A stretch of 8,918 nt of DNA from an uncultured Blautia sp. (GTDB taxonomy: Bacteria > Bacillota > Clostridia > Lachnospirales > Lachnospiraceae). The position numbers and the translations under genes are program-made. The notes under the pieces are model-generated. The model did not search any database. It was not told the DNA's origin and saw only the letters and a program-made list of their open reading frames with translations. Of the stretch, positions 1 to 5,689 are shown piece by piece. The DNA lies in NCBI GenBank assembly GCA_946629475.1, contig CAMOXX010000109.1, positions 1 through 8,918 of the forward strand, given 5' to 3'. The number at the start of each line of letters is the position of its first letter. Position 1 is the first letter of the stretch.

Positions 1-69
1 AATACATCTTTTACAATTGTCCAGTGGTTTGCTTTAATAATATTGGACTGTCCATGCACTGAAAAAAGA

Positions 70-97
70 TTTATATTTCAGAAAAAAGTGGTATTAT
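70..97 (+). promoter_or_regulatory. candidate sigma-A promoter for the secreted protein gene
   Basis: The -10 candidate is TATTAT at 92-97 (5 of 6 to consensus). TTTATA at 70-75 lies 16 nt upstream and is a weak -35 (4 of 6). The start point would be near 104, giving a leader of about 30 nt that carries AAGGAG at 121-126 before the ATG at 135. The surrounding 130 bases are AT-rich and hold no supported gene. The upstream dyad TGGAC-T-GTCCA at 44-54 and the repeated TGTCCA at 18-23 and 49-54 could be regulator contacts, but that is speculation. Confidence 0.4.
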
Positions 98-134
98 AGT
101 GTCGTAACATGAGAAACTCAAAGGAGAATGACGA

Positions 135-1058
135 ATGATGAAAAGAACAGGAATAATGTTACTGCTGGTATCACTGCTTGTGTCCGCGCCCGGGCCGGCT
201 TTTGGCGCGGATATGTCTTCCGGAAGGCCGGAGGATGATCCGGCTGTCATGATGCCGGAGAATTCTTACGAGCTTGTAAACGCTGCTGAAGTCAACGGCC
301 GGCAGGGAGTCTGCAGTGAGGGGGATTATTACTGGGTAAGCGGCTCTGCCGTATTGACAAAATACGATAAGGAATGGAACGCCGTTCTGACAAATGATGA
401 TCCGTTTAAGGACTTTGAGATCGAAGTCAACCATATCGGGGATATTGATGTTTATGAGAATGAGCTCTACATCGGCGCAGAGTACTTTATGGATGGCGTC
501 GGCGAAAATATCCAGATTGCGGTATATGACGGAGATACCCTGGAACTGAAACGGACCTTCCCGTTTGAGCCGGACAGCGGACAGCTGGAATGCTCCGGTA
601 TCGCAGTGGACCCGGACACAAAAACTGTCTGGATGTGCTCCTGGGTCGGAGAGGAAAGCGGCCGGTATCTGTACAGATATGATCTGGAGACCGGAGAATA
701 TCTCGGGAAGGTTCACATGCAGATGCCTCCGCAGTGGGTGCAGGGAATGGCATATCATGACGGCTCCTTTTATCTGACAGCGGATGACGGAAATGCTGAT
801 GACAATGAGCCGGATCATCTTTACCGCACTAAAATTGCAGACGACCTCACGTACTGCACTGTCACACTTGAGAGAACGTTCGACGACGTGACAAGACAGG
901 GGGAGATCGAAGGCCTGACCTTTGATGAAGAAAGCGGCAGCCTGCTTCTGCTGTACAACAGGGGAGCAAGAATCGTTCTGGGGATGCCAAAAGGCTTTTA
1001 CGAAGGGTATGATAAGGAAATATCAGAAGTTTTCGTCTATAATGTATCTTCAAAATAA
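135..1058 (+). CDS. secreted beta-propeller-like protein of unknown function
   Basis: This 307-aa protein is probably exported and folds as a beta-propeller; its activity is not recognised. Residues 1-25 are a classic signal peptide: basic MMKR start, hydrophobic core at about 7-18, and an AFG/A cleavage region near 22-25. There is no lipobox cysteine, so release or surface association is likelier than lipidation. The mature part is acidic and shows about five blade-like repeats, near 57-86, 100-141, 153-195, 203-235 and 258-305. Each pairs a turn such as GDID, SGIAVD, QGMAY or EGLTFD with a strand such as LYIGAEYF, VWMCSW, FYLTADD or LLLLYNRG. The EGLTFD motif recalls SdiA-regulated or esterase-like-phytase propellers, but I cannot assign either family. 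The start at 135 was chosen because AAGGAG lies 8 nt upstream; the second ATG at 138 is also possible. It appears to be transcribed alone. Confidence 0.8.
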   Translation: MMKRTGIMLLLVSLLVSAPGPAFGADMSSGRPEDDPAVMMPENSYELVNAAEVNGRQGVCSEGDYYWVSGSAVLTKYDKEWNAVLTNDDPFKDFEIEVNHIGDIDVYENELYIGAEYFMDGVGENIQIAVYDGDTLELKRTFPFEPDSGQLECSGIAVDPDTKTVWMCSWVGEESGRYLYRYDLETGEYLGKVHMQMPPQWVQGMAYHDGSFYLTADDGNADDNEPDHLYRTKIADDLTYCTVTLERTFDDVTRQGEIEGLTFDEESGSLLLLYNRGARIVLGMPKGFYEGYDKEISEVFVYNVSSK

Positions 1059-1121
1059 AGAGTTGTTTGTTTTGAGCAGCCTGGAAAAGAATGATTGGAT
1101 ACCGTAAGGAGAAATAAGCAG

Positions 1122-1217
1122 GTGCGCCAGCCGACAGCCGCTCTGCAGAGCGGCTGTCGCTCTGCGTGGAACAGCTTCAATATATGGAAGAACCGTTACA
1201 GAAATATATGTGATTAA
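1122..1217 (+). CDS. possible 31-codon small ORF, GTG start
   Basis: A GTG at 1122 is preceded by AAGGAG at 1106-1111 with a 10-nt gap, and opens a 31-residue frame ending in TAA at 1215-1217. The next gene's ribosome binding site starts right at this stop. The predicted peptide has no recognisable domain or signal sequence, with Cys at positions 12 and 30 and several Arg and Trp residues. The perfect palindrome at 1132-1159 lies inside it, so the coding appearance may be a by-product of structured non-coding DNA. It is listed because a good ribosome binding site and an adjacent downstream gene make leader or small-protein status possible. Confidence 0.2.
   Translation: MRQPTAALQSGCRSAWNSFNIWKNRYRNICD
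1132..1159. repeat. perfect 28-nt palindrome (14-nt arms, no spacer)
   Basis: CGACAGCCGCTCTG at 1132-1145 is followed directly by its exact reverse complement CAGAGCGGCTGTCG at 1146-1159. As RNA it would form a very stable GC-rich hairpin with a TGCA tip. No T-run follows on either strand, so it does not look like a standard intrinsic terminator. It sits between the secreted-protein gene and the hydrolase gene. Possible roles are an RNA 3'-end stabiliser or processing site, a protein-binding dyad, or one copy of a dispersed intergenic repeat. Confidence 0.75.
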
Positions 1218-1230
1218 GAAGGAATAGTTT

Positions 1231-1992
1231 ATGTACAGGTATTTTGAAATCAATGCCGGGAGCAGCAACATACGATGCAAGCTTTACTGCAGAGAAAAGG
1301 GGGTTCATGAAAAAGCGATTGTTTTCTGCACCGGTTTTGCCGGACATAAGGACAATATGGCGGCATACAGGTTTGCCGAGAAGGTTCTCTCCAAAAAGGA
1401 TGTCATGGTTGTAGTATTCAACTGGCCTGCCCATGGAGATGATGTGAAGAAAAAGCTGTCTCTGGATGACTGCAGCACATATCTTGAACTGGTAATCAGG
1501 GAAATGAAAGAATCCTATGGAGCAAGTGAGCTTACCTGTTACGCAACGAGCTTTGGAGGATATCTGGTTCTGAAATACATTAAGGAGCATGGGAATCCGT
1601 TCCGGAAGGTCGCGCTTCGCTGCCCGGCTGTGGATATGTACGATGTGTTCAGCAGCAGTATCATGGAGAATGATGAGTACGACAGGATCATGAAAGGAAA
1701 AGAGGTGAAGGTCGGGTTCGACCGGAAACTGATTATCACACGATCTTTCCTGGAGGATCTGAAAGCTAATGACATCCGCCATTGGGATTTTCTGGATTAT
1801 GCGGATGACATTCTGATTCTGCACGGAACGGCGGATGAGATTGTTCCTTTTGAGAGCAGCAAATCATTTGCCGAGGATAATGTGATTGAGTTCATTCCCA
1901 TTGAGGGGGCGGACCACAGGTTTCAGAATCCGGCGCATATGAGTCTCGCGACAAAATATGTGATGGAATTCTTCTTTGACAGCCAGGTTTAA
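1231..1992 (+). CDS. alpha/beta hydrolase, serine hydrolase family
   Basis: This 253-aa cytoplasmic protein has the alpha/beta-hydrolase pattern in order. The oxyanion-loop segment is FCTGFAGHKDN at 32-42, followed by FNWPAHGDD at 63-71, where the family usually has D-x-R-G-H-G. The nucleophile elbow is YATSFGG at 104-110, with Ser107. The acid is Asp202 in HGTADEIVP, and the base is His229 in GADHRF. The triad is therefore complete, although the first residue of the G-x-S-x-G elbow is Ala. Length is normal for a minimal hydrolase without a large lid. It probably cleaves an ester, thioester or peptide-like bond, but the substrate cannot be read from sequence. AAGGA at 1219-1223 sets the ATG at 1231. 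The CDF transporter gene follows after 42 nt with no terminator between, so co-transcription is likely. Confidence 0.88.
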   Translation: MYRYFEINAGSSNIRCKLYCREKGVHEKAIVFCTGFAGHKDNMAAYRFAEKVLSKKDVMVVVFNWPAHGDDVKKKLSLDDCSTYLELVIREMKESYGASELTCYATSFGGYLVLKYIKEHGNPFRKVALRCPAVDMYDVFSSSIMENDEYDRIMKGKEVKVGFDRKLIITRSFLEDLKANDIRHWDFLDYADDILILHGTADEIVPFESSKSFAEDNVIEFIPIEGADHRFQNPAHMSLATKYVMEFFFDSQV

Positions 1993-2034
1993 CACAAGGC
2001 AATCAGAATTTTTTGGTGGATTAAGGAGGACAGT

Positions 2035-3180
2035 ATGAGTAACAATCAATCATTATCAGAAGCACCGGCAATAAGTCGGGATAAGGTCATTGTCCGAACC
2101 AGCATTGTGGGAATTCTGGCCAATGTGCTGCTTGCAGCCTTTAAGGCAGTTATCGGAATCGCTTCCAATTCCATTGCGGTCATTCTGGATGCGGTGAATA
2201 ATCTTTCGGATGCTCTTTCTTCCATCATTACAATCGCGGGGACAAAGCTTGCTGCCAAGCTTCCCGACAAAAAGCATCCTATGGGGCATGGCCGGATCGA
2301 GTATCTCAGCGCCATGATCGTATCAGGAATCGTGCTCTATGCAGGTATCACTTCTGCTGTAGAATCGGTAAAGAAGATCATTCATCCGGAGAAGCCGGAT
2401 TACAGTGTACTGTCACTTGTGATTATCGCTGTGGCTGTCGCGGTCAAGATCGTTCTGGGCCGGTATGTAAAAGCACAGGGGAAAAAGGTGAATTCCGGTT
2501 CGCTTGTTGCTTCCGGTTCAGATGCGATGTTTGATGCAATTCTTTCGGCCTCTGTGCTGGCCTGTGCGATAATCTTCATGATCAGCGGCTTATCGCTGGA
2601 GGCTTATGTCGGCGCGGTCATCTCAGTGATTATCATCAAATCCGGTATTGAAATGATGATGGAAACACTGAACGAGATCCTTGGAACCAGGGCGGATAAA
2701 GAGGTCACGGATCAGATCAAGGCGCTCCTGACCGAGGAAGAAGAGGTGCGCGGAGCGTACGATCTGATCATGTACAACTATGGACCGGACAGAAACTACG
2801 CATCGGTTCATCTTGAACTGCCTGACAAAATGACGGTCAGGGAGGCTGACCGCCTGACCAGAAGGCTGGAAGCAAAGGTGTACAGGGAAACGGGAGTTGT
2901 GATGGTCGGTGTTGGACTGTACTCGTATAATACGGGGAGCGATGAAGCCGCAAAGATCCAGAATGAGGTAAGGGAGAGCGTCCTGGCTCATGAGTGGGTT
3001 GTTCAGCTGCATGGATTTTATGTCGATCTGGAGACAAAGGAAATGCGCTTTGATGCAGTAATGAGCTTTGACATTCAGCCGGAAAAAGGTCTGGAAATAT
3101 TGTATTCTGAGATGCAGAAAGCATACCCGGACTACAGGATTGTGATCGCGCCGGATGTCGATATATCCGTGACGGACTGA
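2035..3180 (+). CDS. cation diffusion facilitator (CDF) metal-ion transporter, long form
   Basis: This 381-aa membrane protein belongs to the CDF family, which exports divalent metals such as Zn, Mn or Fe in exchange for protons. Hydrophobic helices occupy about 22-43, 46-70, 88-110, 124-142, 167-185 and 188-206, giving the usual six. The N55-x-x-x-D59 pair in helix 2 and D163 in helix 5 fall at transport-site positions. The position four before D163, normally His or Asp, is Ala159 by my alignment. The loop HPMGHGRIEYLSA (81-93) is a strong family signature. A cytoplasmic domain at about 222-300 (YDLIMYNYGPDRNYASVHLELP) matches the CDF dimerisation domain. A second similar segment follows at about 312-381, making the protein longer than the usual 300 residues or so. 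The start is set by AAGGAGGA at 2023-2030. Metal specificity cannot be assigned. Confidence 0.92.
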   Translation: MSNNQSLSEAPAISRDKVIVRTSIVGILANVLLAAFKAVIGIASNSIAVILDAVNNLSDALSSIITIAGTKLAAKLPDKKHPMGHGRIEYLSAMIVSGIVLYAGITSAVESVKKIIHPEKPDYSVLSLVIIAVAVAVKIVLGRYVKAQGKKVNSGSLVASGSDAMFDAILSASVLACAIIFMISGLSLEAYVGAVISVIIIKSGIEMMMETLNEILGTRADKEVTDQIKALLTEEEEVRGAYDLIMYNYGPDRNYASVHLELPDKMTVREADRLTRRLEAKVYRETGVVMVGVGLYSYNTGSDEAAKIQNEVRESVLAHEWVVQLHGFYVDLETKEMRFDAVMSFDIQPEKGLEILYSEMQKAYPDYRIVIAPDVDISVTD

Positions 3181-3207
3181 AGAGAGTGAGAATTTCCGCG
3201 TTACACC

Positions 3208-3236
3208 TTGCATTTGAGAAACAGACATTGTAAAAT
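3208..3236 (+). promoter_or_regulatory. candidate promoter for the glmU-like/glmM pair
   Basis: TTGCAT at 3208-3213 and TAAAAT at 3231-3236 are separated by an ideal 17 nt. The -10 matches 5 of 6 consensus bases and the -35 keeps the key TTG. Transcription would begin near 3243, about 77 nt before the ATG at 3320. No terminator is visible between the CDF gene and this point, so read-through from upstream is also possible. Confidence 0.5.
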
Positions 3237-3250
3237 ATCATGTGTCTGTT
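3220..3250. promoter_or_regulatory. operator-like dyad around the -10 element
   Basis: AACAGACA at 3220-3227 and its exact reverse complement TGTCTGTT at 3243-3250 are separated by 15 nt, with half-site centres 23 bp apart. The dyad brackets the candidate -10 at 3231-3236, a typical place for a repressor that binds as a dimer. No regulator is known for it. Confidence 0.35.
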
Positions 3251-3264
3251 CAGGGTTGAACAGA
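3245..3264 (+). promoter_or_regulatory. 5'-leader hairpin before the glmU-like gene
   Basis: TCTGTTCA at 3245-3252 and TGAACAGA at 3257-3264 form a perfect 8-bp stem with a GGGT tetraloop. It would sit at the very 5' end of the transcript from the candidate promoter. No T-run follows, so it is not a terminator; 5'-end mRNA protection is one possible role. Its left arm overlaps the right half of the dyad at 3243-3250. Confidence 0.4.
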
Positions 3265-3319
3265 TCTCAGGGCCGAGAAACATAATAACAACAGGACAGA
3301 ACATCAGGAGGAGAGGAAC

Positions 3320-3982
3320 ATGTATACGATTACCGAACTGTATGATCTGGAACATACGCTGGCCAGAGAGTATCTGCAGCAGTTCACCTATCCATGGGAA
3401 GCTCTGGCAGGGATAAAGCAGATGATTATCAGCCTTGGTGAGACTCTCAGCGAGGAGGAGTATATAAGGAACGGTGAGCAGGTCTGGGTACACCGGACCG
3501 CGAAAGTGTTTCCATCGGCATATCTGGGTGCTCCATGTATCATAGGACCGAATACGGAGGTCCGCCACGGGGCGTTTATCCGGGGTTCTGCGCTTGTAGG
3601 TGCAGACTGCGTCGTCGGCAATTCGGTGGAGCTGAAGAATGTCATTCTTTTTGACCATGTTCAGGTTCCGCATTACAACTATGTGGGGGATTCCATCCTC
3701 GGGTATTATTCCCACATGGGGGCGGGTTCCATCACCAGCAATGTACGTTCAGACAAAAAACTGGTAAAAGTCCACGCTCCTGAGGGCGATATCGAAACAG
3801 GAATCAAAAAATTCGGCGCGATGCTTGGAGATTATGTGGAGTGCGGCTGCAACAGCGTATGCAATCCGGGTACGGTCATCGGAAGGCACAGCAATGTGTA
3901 TCCTACTTCCTGCGTGCGCGGGGTGGTACCGGAGCACAGCATCTATAAAAACACTGGAGAAATAACAGCCAAAGTGGATTGA
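3320..3982 (+). CDS. left-handed beta-helix acyltransferase, GlmU acetyltransferase-like
   Basis: This 220-aa protein has a helical N-terminus (1-50) followed by hexapeptide repeats from about 55 to 205, diagnostic of a trimeric left-handed beta-helix. It resembles the C-terminal half of GlmU, which acetylates glucosamine-1-phosphate. Residues that align by eye with the GlmU acetyl-transfer site are Arg82, Lys106 (VELKN), His118 and Tyr121 (PHYNYVGD), Asn141 (SITSN) and Lys146/147. The GAGSIT stretch (134-139) matches GlmU's GAGTIT. The uridylyltransferase half of GlmU is missing entirely, so it is not a complete bifunctional enzyme (about 450 aa). The GlmM gene starts 20 nt after its stop, which supports an amino-sugar role. 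GGAGG at 3307-3311 fixes the start. The actual acceptor could be another sugar phosphate; database annotations calling such proteins pyrophosphorylases would be misleading. Confidence 0.85.
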   Translation: MYTITELYDLEHTLAREYLQQFTYPWEALAGIKQMIISLGETLSEEEYIRNGEQVWVHRTAKVFPSAYLGAPCIIGPNTEVRHGAFIRGSALVGADCVVGNSVELKNVILFDHVQVPHYNYVGDSILGYYSHMGAGSITSNVRSDKKLVKVHAPEGDIETGIKKFGAMLGDYVECGCNSVCNPGTVIGRHSNVYPTSCVRGVVPEHSIYKNTGEITAKVD

Positions 3983-4002
3983 CTGGCATAGAAAGGATTG
4001 TT

Positions 4003-5361
4003 ATGGGAAAGTATTTTGGAACAGATGGTTTCCGGGGAGAAGCCAACGTTGTCTTGACATATGAGCATGCGGTAAAGATCGGACGTTTTCTTGGCTGGTA
4101 TTTCGGTGAAAGGATCGGAAAAAAAGCGAAAATCGTGATCGGCAAGGATACTAGGCTTTCATCCTACATGTATGAGTACGGCCTGTCGGCGGGACTGACA
4201 GCGTCCGGTGCGGATGCCTATACCATGCATGTTACGACAACCCCGAGCGTGTCGTACATCACCAGAGCGGATGATTTTGATTGTGGAATCATGATCAGCG
4301 CTTCGCACAATCCGTACTACGATAACGGAATCAAGATTCTGAACGCAAACGGTGAAAAGATGGAGGAGGAAACGCTTCTCCTTGTTGAGGATTATATCGA
4401 CGGAAAGTTTGCCGAAATCCCGATGGCGGTGCGTGACAAAATCGGCAGGACGGTAGACTATGTGGAAGGGCGGAACCGTTATATCGGATATCTGATTTCT
4501 ACATCCAAATATTCCTACAAAGGCAAAAAAGTCGGACTGGACTGCGCAAACGGTGCTTCCTGGTCGATTGCAAAGGGCGTGTTTGATGCTCTGGGAGCCA
4601 AAACGTATGTGATTAACGCGGAACCGAACGGATGCAACATCAATATCGACTGCGGTTCCACCCATATTGAACATCTTCAGAGATTTGTGAAAGGACAGGG
4701 CCTGGATGTTGGATTCGCGTTTGATGGTGATGCGGACCGCTGCCTCTGTGTTGATGAAAACGGCAATGTTGTGACCGGCGACCATATCATGTATATTTAC
4801 AGCCTTTACATGAAGGAGAGAGGAAAACTCATCAACAACAAGGTGGTCACTACCGTCATGTCCAACTTCGGCCTTTATAAGGCGCTTGACAAGGTTGGCA
4901 TCGAATATGAAAAGACCAAGGTTGGCGACAAGTACGTTTACGAAAATATGGTAAAGAACGGCCACAGGATCGGCGGAGAACAGTCAGGCCATATCATCTT
5001 TACGAAGTACGCTACAACCGGTGACGGAATTTTGACTGCGATGAAGATGATGGAGGTTATGCTTGCGAAAAACAAGCCTTTGTCTGAGCTTGCTGAGCCC
5101 TGCAGATTCTACCCGCAGGTGCTGAAAAACGTCCGTGTGAAATCAAAACCGGAAGCCCAGAATGATCCGGATGTTCAGGCTGCAGTGGCTGAAGTGGAAA
5201 AACTGCTGGGTGAGAACGGCCGTATCCTGGTCCGCGAGAGCGGGACAGAGCCTGTAATCCGCGTTATGGTTGAGGCGGACAGCGACGAGCTGTGCGAAAA
5301 ATACGTGGATCAGGTGATTAATGTGATAAAACAGAAGGGTCATATCGTATATGACGTCTGA
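4003..5361 (+). CDS. glmM: phosphoglucosamine mutase
   Basis: GlmM interconverts glucosamine-6-phosphate and glucosamine-1-phosphate, a cytoplasmic step toward UDP-GlcNAc for peptidoglycan. The 452-aa protein has the four-domain hexose-phosphate mutase layout at full length. It opens with GKYFGTDGFRG (2-12). The active-site loop ISASHNPYYDNG (98-109) carries the phosphoserine Ser101. The metal loop is DGDADR (241-246), with Asp241, Asp243 and Asp245. The sugar-specificity loop is GEQSGH (325-330), and the phosphate-binding loop is RESGTEPVIR (411-420). The first and third motifs favour GlmM over a phosphomannomutase. I chose ATG 4003, preceded by GAAAGG at 3991-3996, over an in-frame TTG at 3979 that overlaps the previous stop and adds no conserved sequence. 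It is coupled to the upstream GlmU-like gene and followed by a strong terminator. Confidence 0.96.
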   Translation: MGKYFGTDGFRGEANVVLTYEHAVKIGRFLGWYFGERIGKKAKIVIGKDTRLSSYMYEYGLSAGLTASGADAYTMHVTTTPSVSYITRADDFDCGIMISASHNPYYDNGIKILNANGEKMEEETLLLVEDYIDGKFAEIPMAVRDKIGRTVDYVEGRNRYIGYLISTSKYSYKGKKVGLDCANGASWSIAKGVFDALGAKTYVINAEPNGCNINIDCGSTHIEHLQRFVKGQGLDVGFAFDGDADRCLCVDENGNVVTGDHIMYIYSLYMKERGKLINNKVVTTVMSNFGLYKALDKVGIEYEKTKVGDKYVYENMVKNGHRIGGEQSGHIIFTKYATTGDGILTAMKMMEVMLAKNKPLSELAEPCRFYPQVLKNVRVKSKPEAQNDPDVQAAVAEVEKLLGENGRILVRESGTEPVIRVMVEADSDELCEKYVDQVINVIKQKGHIVYDV

Positions 5362-5449
5362 TACATGATATAAAAACGCCTCCGGCACCGCGGTTCATGA
5401 GCAGAAGTGAAGCGTATTGTGAATGTCCGCATGAATGATGAATAATATC

Positions 5450-5496
5450 CCTTCTCTGACGGTTTCGACAAAAATCGTCAGGGAAGGTTTTTTTTT
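5450..5496 (+). terminator. intrinsic terminator after glmM
   Basis: CCTTCTCTGACG at 5450-5461 pairs with CGTCAGGGAAGG at 5476-5487 as a 12-bp stem with one G-U pair, followed by nine T residues at 5488-5496. It ends the amino-sugar operon and insulates the pilus operon. The 14-nt loop contains TTCGACA, an exact reverse-complement Spo0A box. The 88 nt between the glmM stop and the stem show nothing else I can support. Confidence 0.93.
5464..5470 (-). promoter_or_regulatory. upstream Spo0A box (0A box)
   Basis: TTCGACA is the exact reverse complement of the 0A-box consensus TGTCGAA. Read on the minus strand the context is TTTTTGTCGAAA, which also fits the extended T-rich/A-rich consensus. It lies at about -88 from the predicted Tad operon start site, inside the loop of the glmM terminator. 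Function as a binding site is inferred from sequence only. Confidence 0.45.
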
Positions 5497-5501
5497 ATGG
5501 A

Positions 5502-5508
5502 TTCGACA
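5502..5508 (-). promoter_or_regulatory. promoter-proximal Spo0A box (0A box)
   Basis: This is a second exact TTCGACA, in minus-strand context GTTTTGTCGAAT, 38 bp downstream of the first. It forms part of a 10-nt direct repeat TTCGACAAAA (5464-5473 and 5502-5511). It lies just upstream of the candidate -35, centred at about -50, a position suited to activation. Confidence 0.45.
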
Positions 5509-5518
5509 AAACTTCCTA

Positions 5519-5548
5519 TGGACTTTGCGGTTCTGGAAACGCTATAAT
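5519..5548 (+). promoter_or_regulatory. promoter of the Tad pilus operon
   Basis: TATAAT at 5543-5548 is a perfect -10. TGGACT at 5519-5524, 18 nt upstream, matches 4 of 6 bases of the -35. The start point would be near 5555. An ATG at 5547 overlaps the -10 itself, so it cannot be the start of the ATPase when transcribed from here. The weak -35 agrees with a need for an activator. Confidence 0.65.
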
Positions 5549-5581
5549 GCCCATATCAGGAATTCTTCCAAACAACATTCG

Positions 5582-5604
5582 CCCTGATCAGGGAGGATGC
5601 CTCC
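5582..5604 (+). promoter_or_regulatory. structured leader with sequestered GGAGG
   Basis: The roughly 70-nt leader of the Tad transcript contains the perfect palindrome CCCTGATCAGGG (5582-5593). It is followed, with overlap, by GGAGG (5592-5596), ATG, CCTCC (5600-5604), a 5-bp hairpin with a 3-nt loop that would hide the GGAGG. The two structures share bases 5592-5593. In addition ATCAGG at 5555-5560 can pair with CCTGAT at 5583-5588. Any regulatory role is inference. Confidence 0.3.
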
Positions 5605-5605
5605 A

Positions 5606-5689
5606 ATGGCTGAAAGGAATAAAAATGAATACGAATGCTCTGCTGCATTTTCGCGGGGAACTCATGGAGAAACTGGATATTGCCCGTGA
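5606..5689 (+). CDS. possible 27-codon upstream ORF overlapping cpaF
   Basis: An ATG at 5606 follows GGGAGG (5591-5596) by 9 nt and opens a 27-residue frame ending at TGA 5687-5689. It overlaps the start of cpaF (5625) in another frame. The Shine-Dalgarno is better than the one for cpaF but lies in the hairpin described for the leader. The peptide has no recognised domain. Translation here could modulate cpaF initiation, or the frame may be chance. Confidence 0.2.
   Translation: MAERNKNEYECSAAFSRGTHGETGYCP

Noticed and set aside
1..99. Open frame running from the window edge to TAG at 97-99, possible tail of an upstream gene
   Set aside because: Only 32 codons, AT-rich and unlike neighbouring genes in codon use, no recognisable residues, and it ends in the candidate -10.
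171..818. 215-codon open frame on the minus strand under the secreted protein gene
   Set aside because: The plus-strand frame has a signal peptide, Shine-Dalgarno and promoter; the minus frame has none of these.
3245..3264. Hairpin as a CDF gene terminator
   Set aside because: No T-run follows the stem, and it lies downstream of the candidate promoter for the next gene.
2837..3715. 292-codon open frame on the minus strand across the CDF end, the gap and the GlmU-like gene
   Set aside because: It overlaps two well-supported genes, has no recognisable domain, and its composition (Pro, His, Cys, Ser rich) is typical of an antisense shadow.
3979..4002. TTG at 3979 as glmM start
   Set aside because: It overlaps the previous stop and lacks a ribosome binding site. 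ATG 4003 has one and begins exactly at the conserved GKYFGTDG N-terminus.
4159..4965. 268-codon open frame on the minus strand inside glmM
   Set aside because: It is fully antisense to a conserved housekeeping gene and has no domain or ribosome binding site support.
5547..5624. ATG at 5547 as cpaF start
   Set aside because: It lies in the TATAAT promoter element; the added 26 residues have no family similarity I can see and there is no Shine-Dalgarno.
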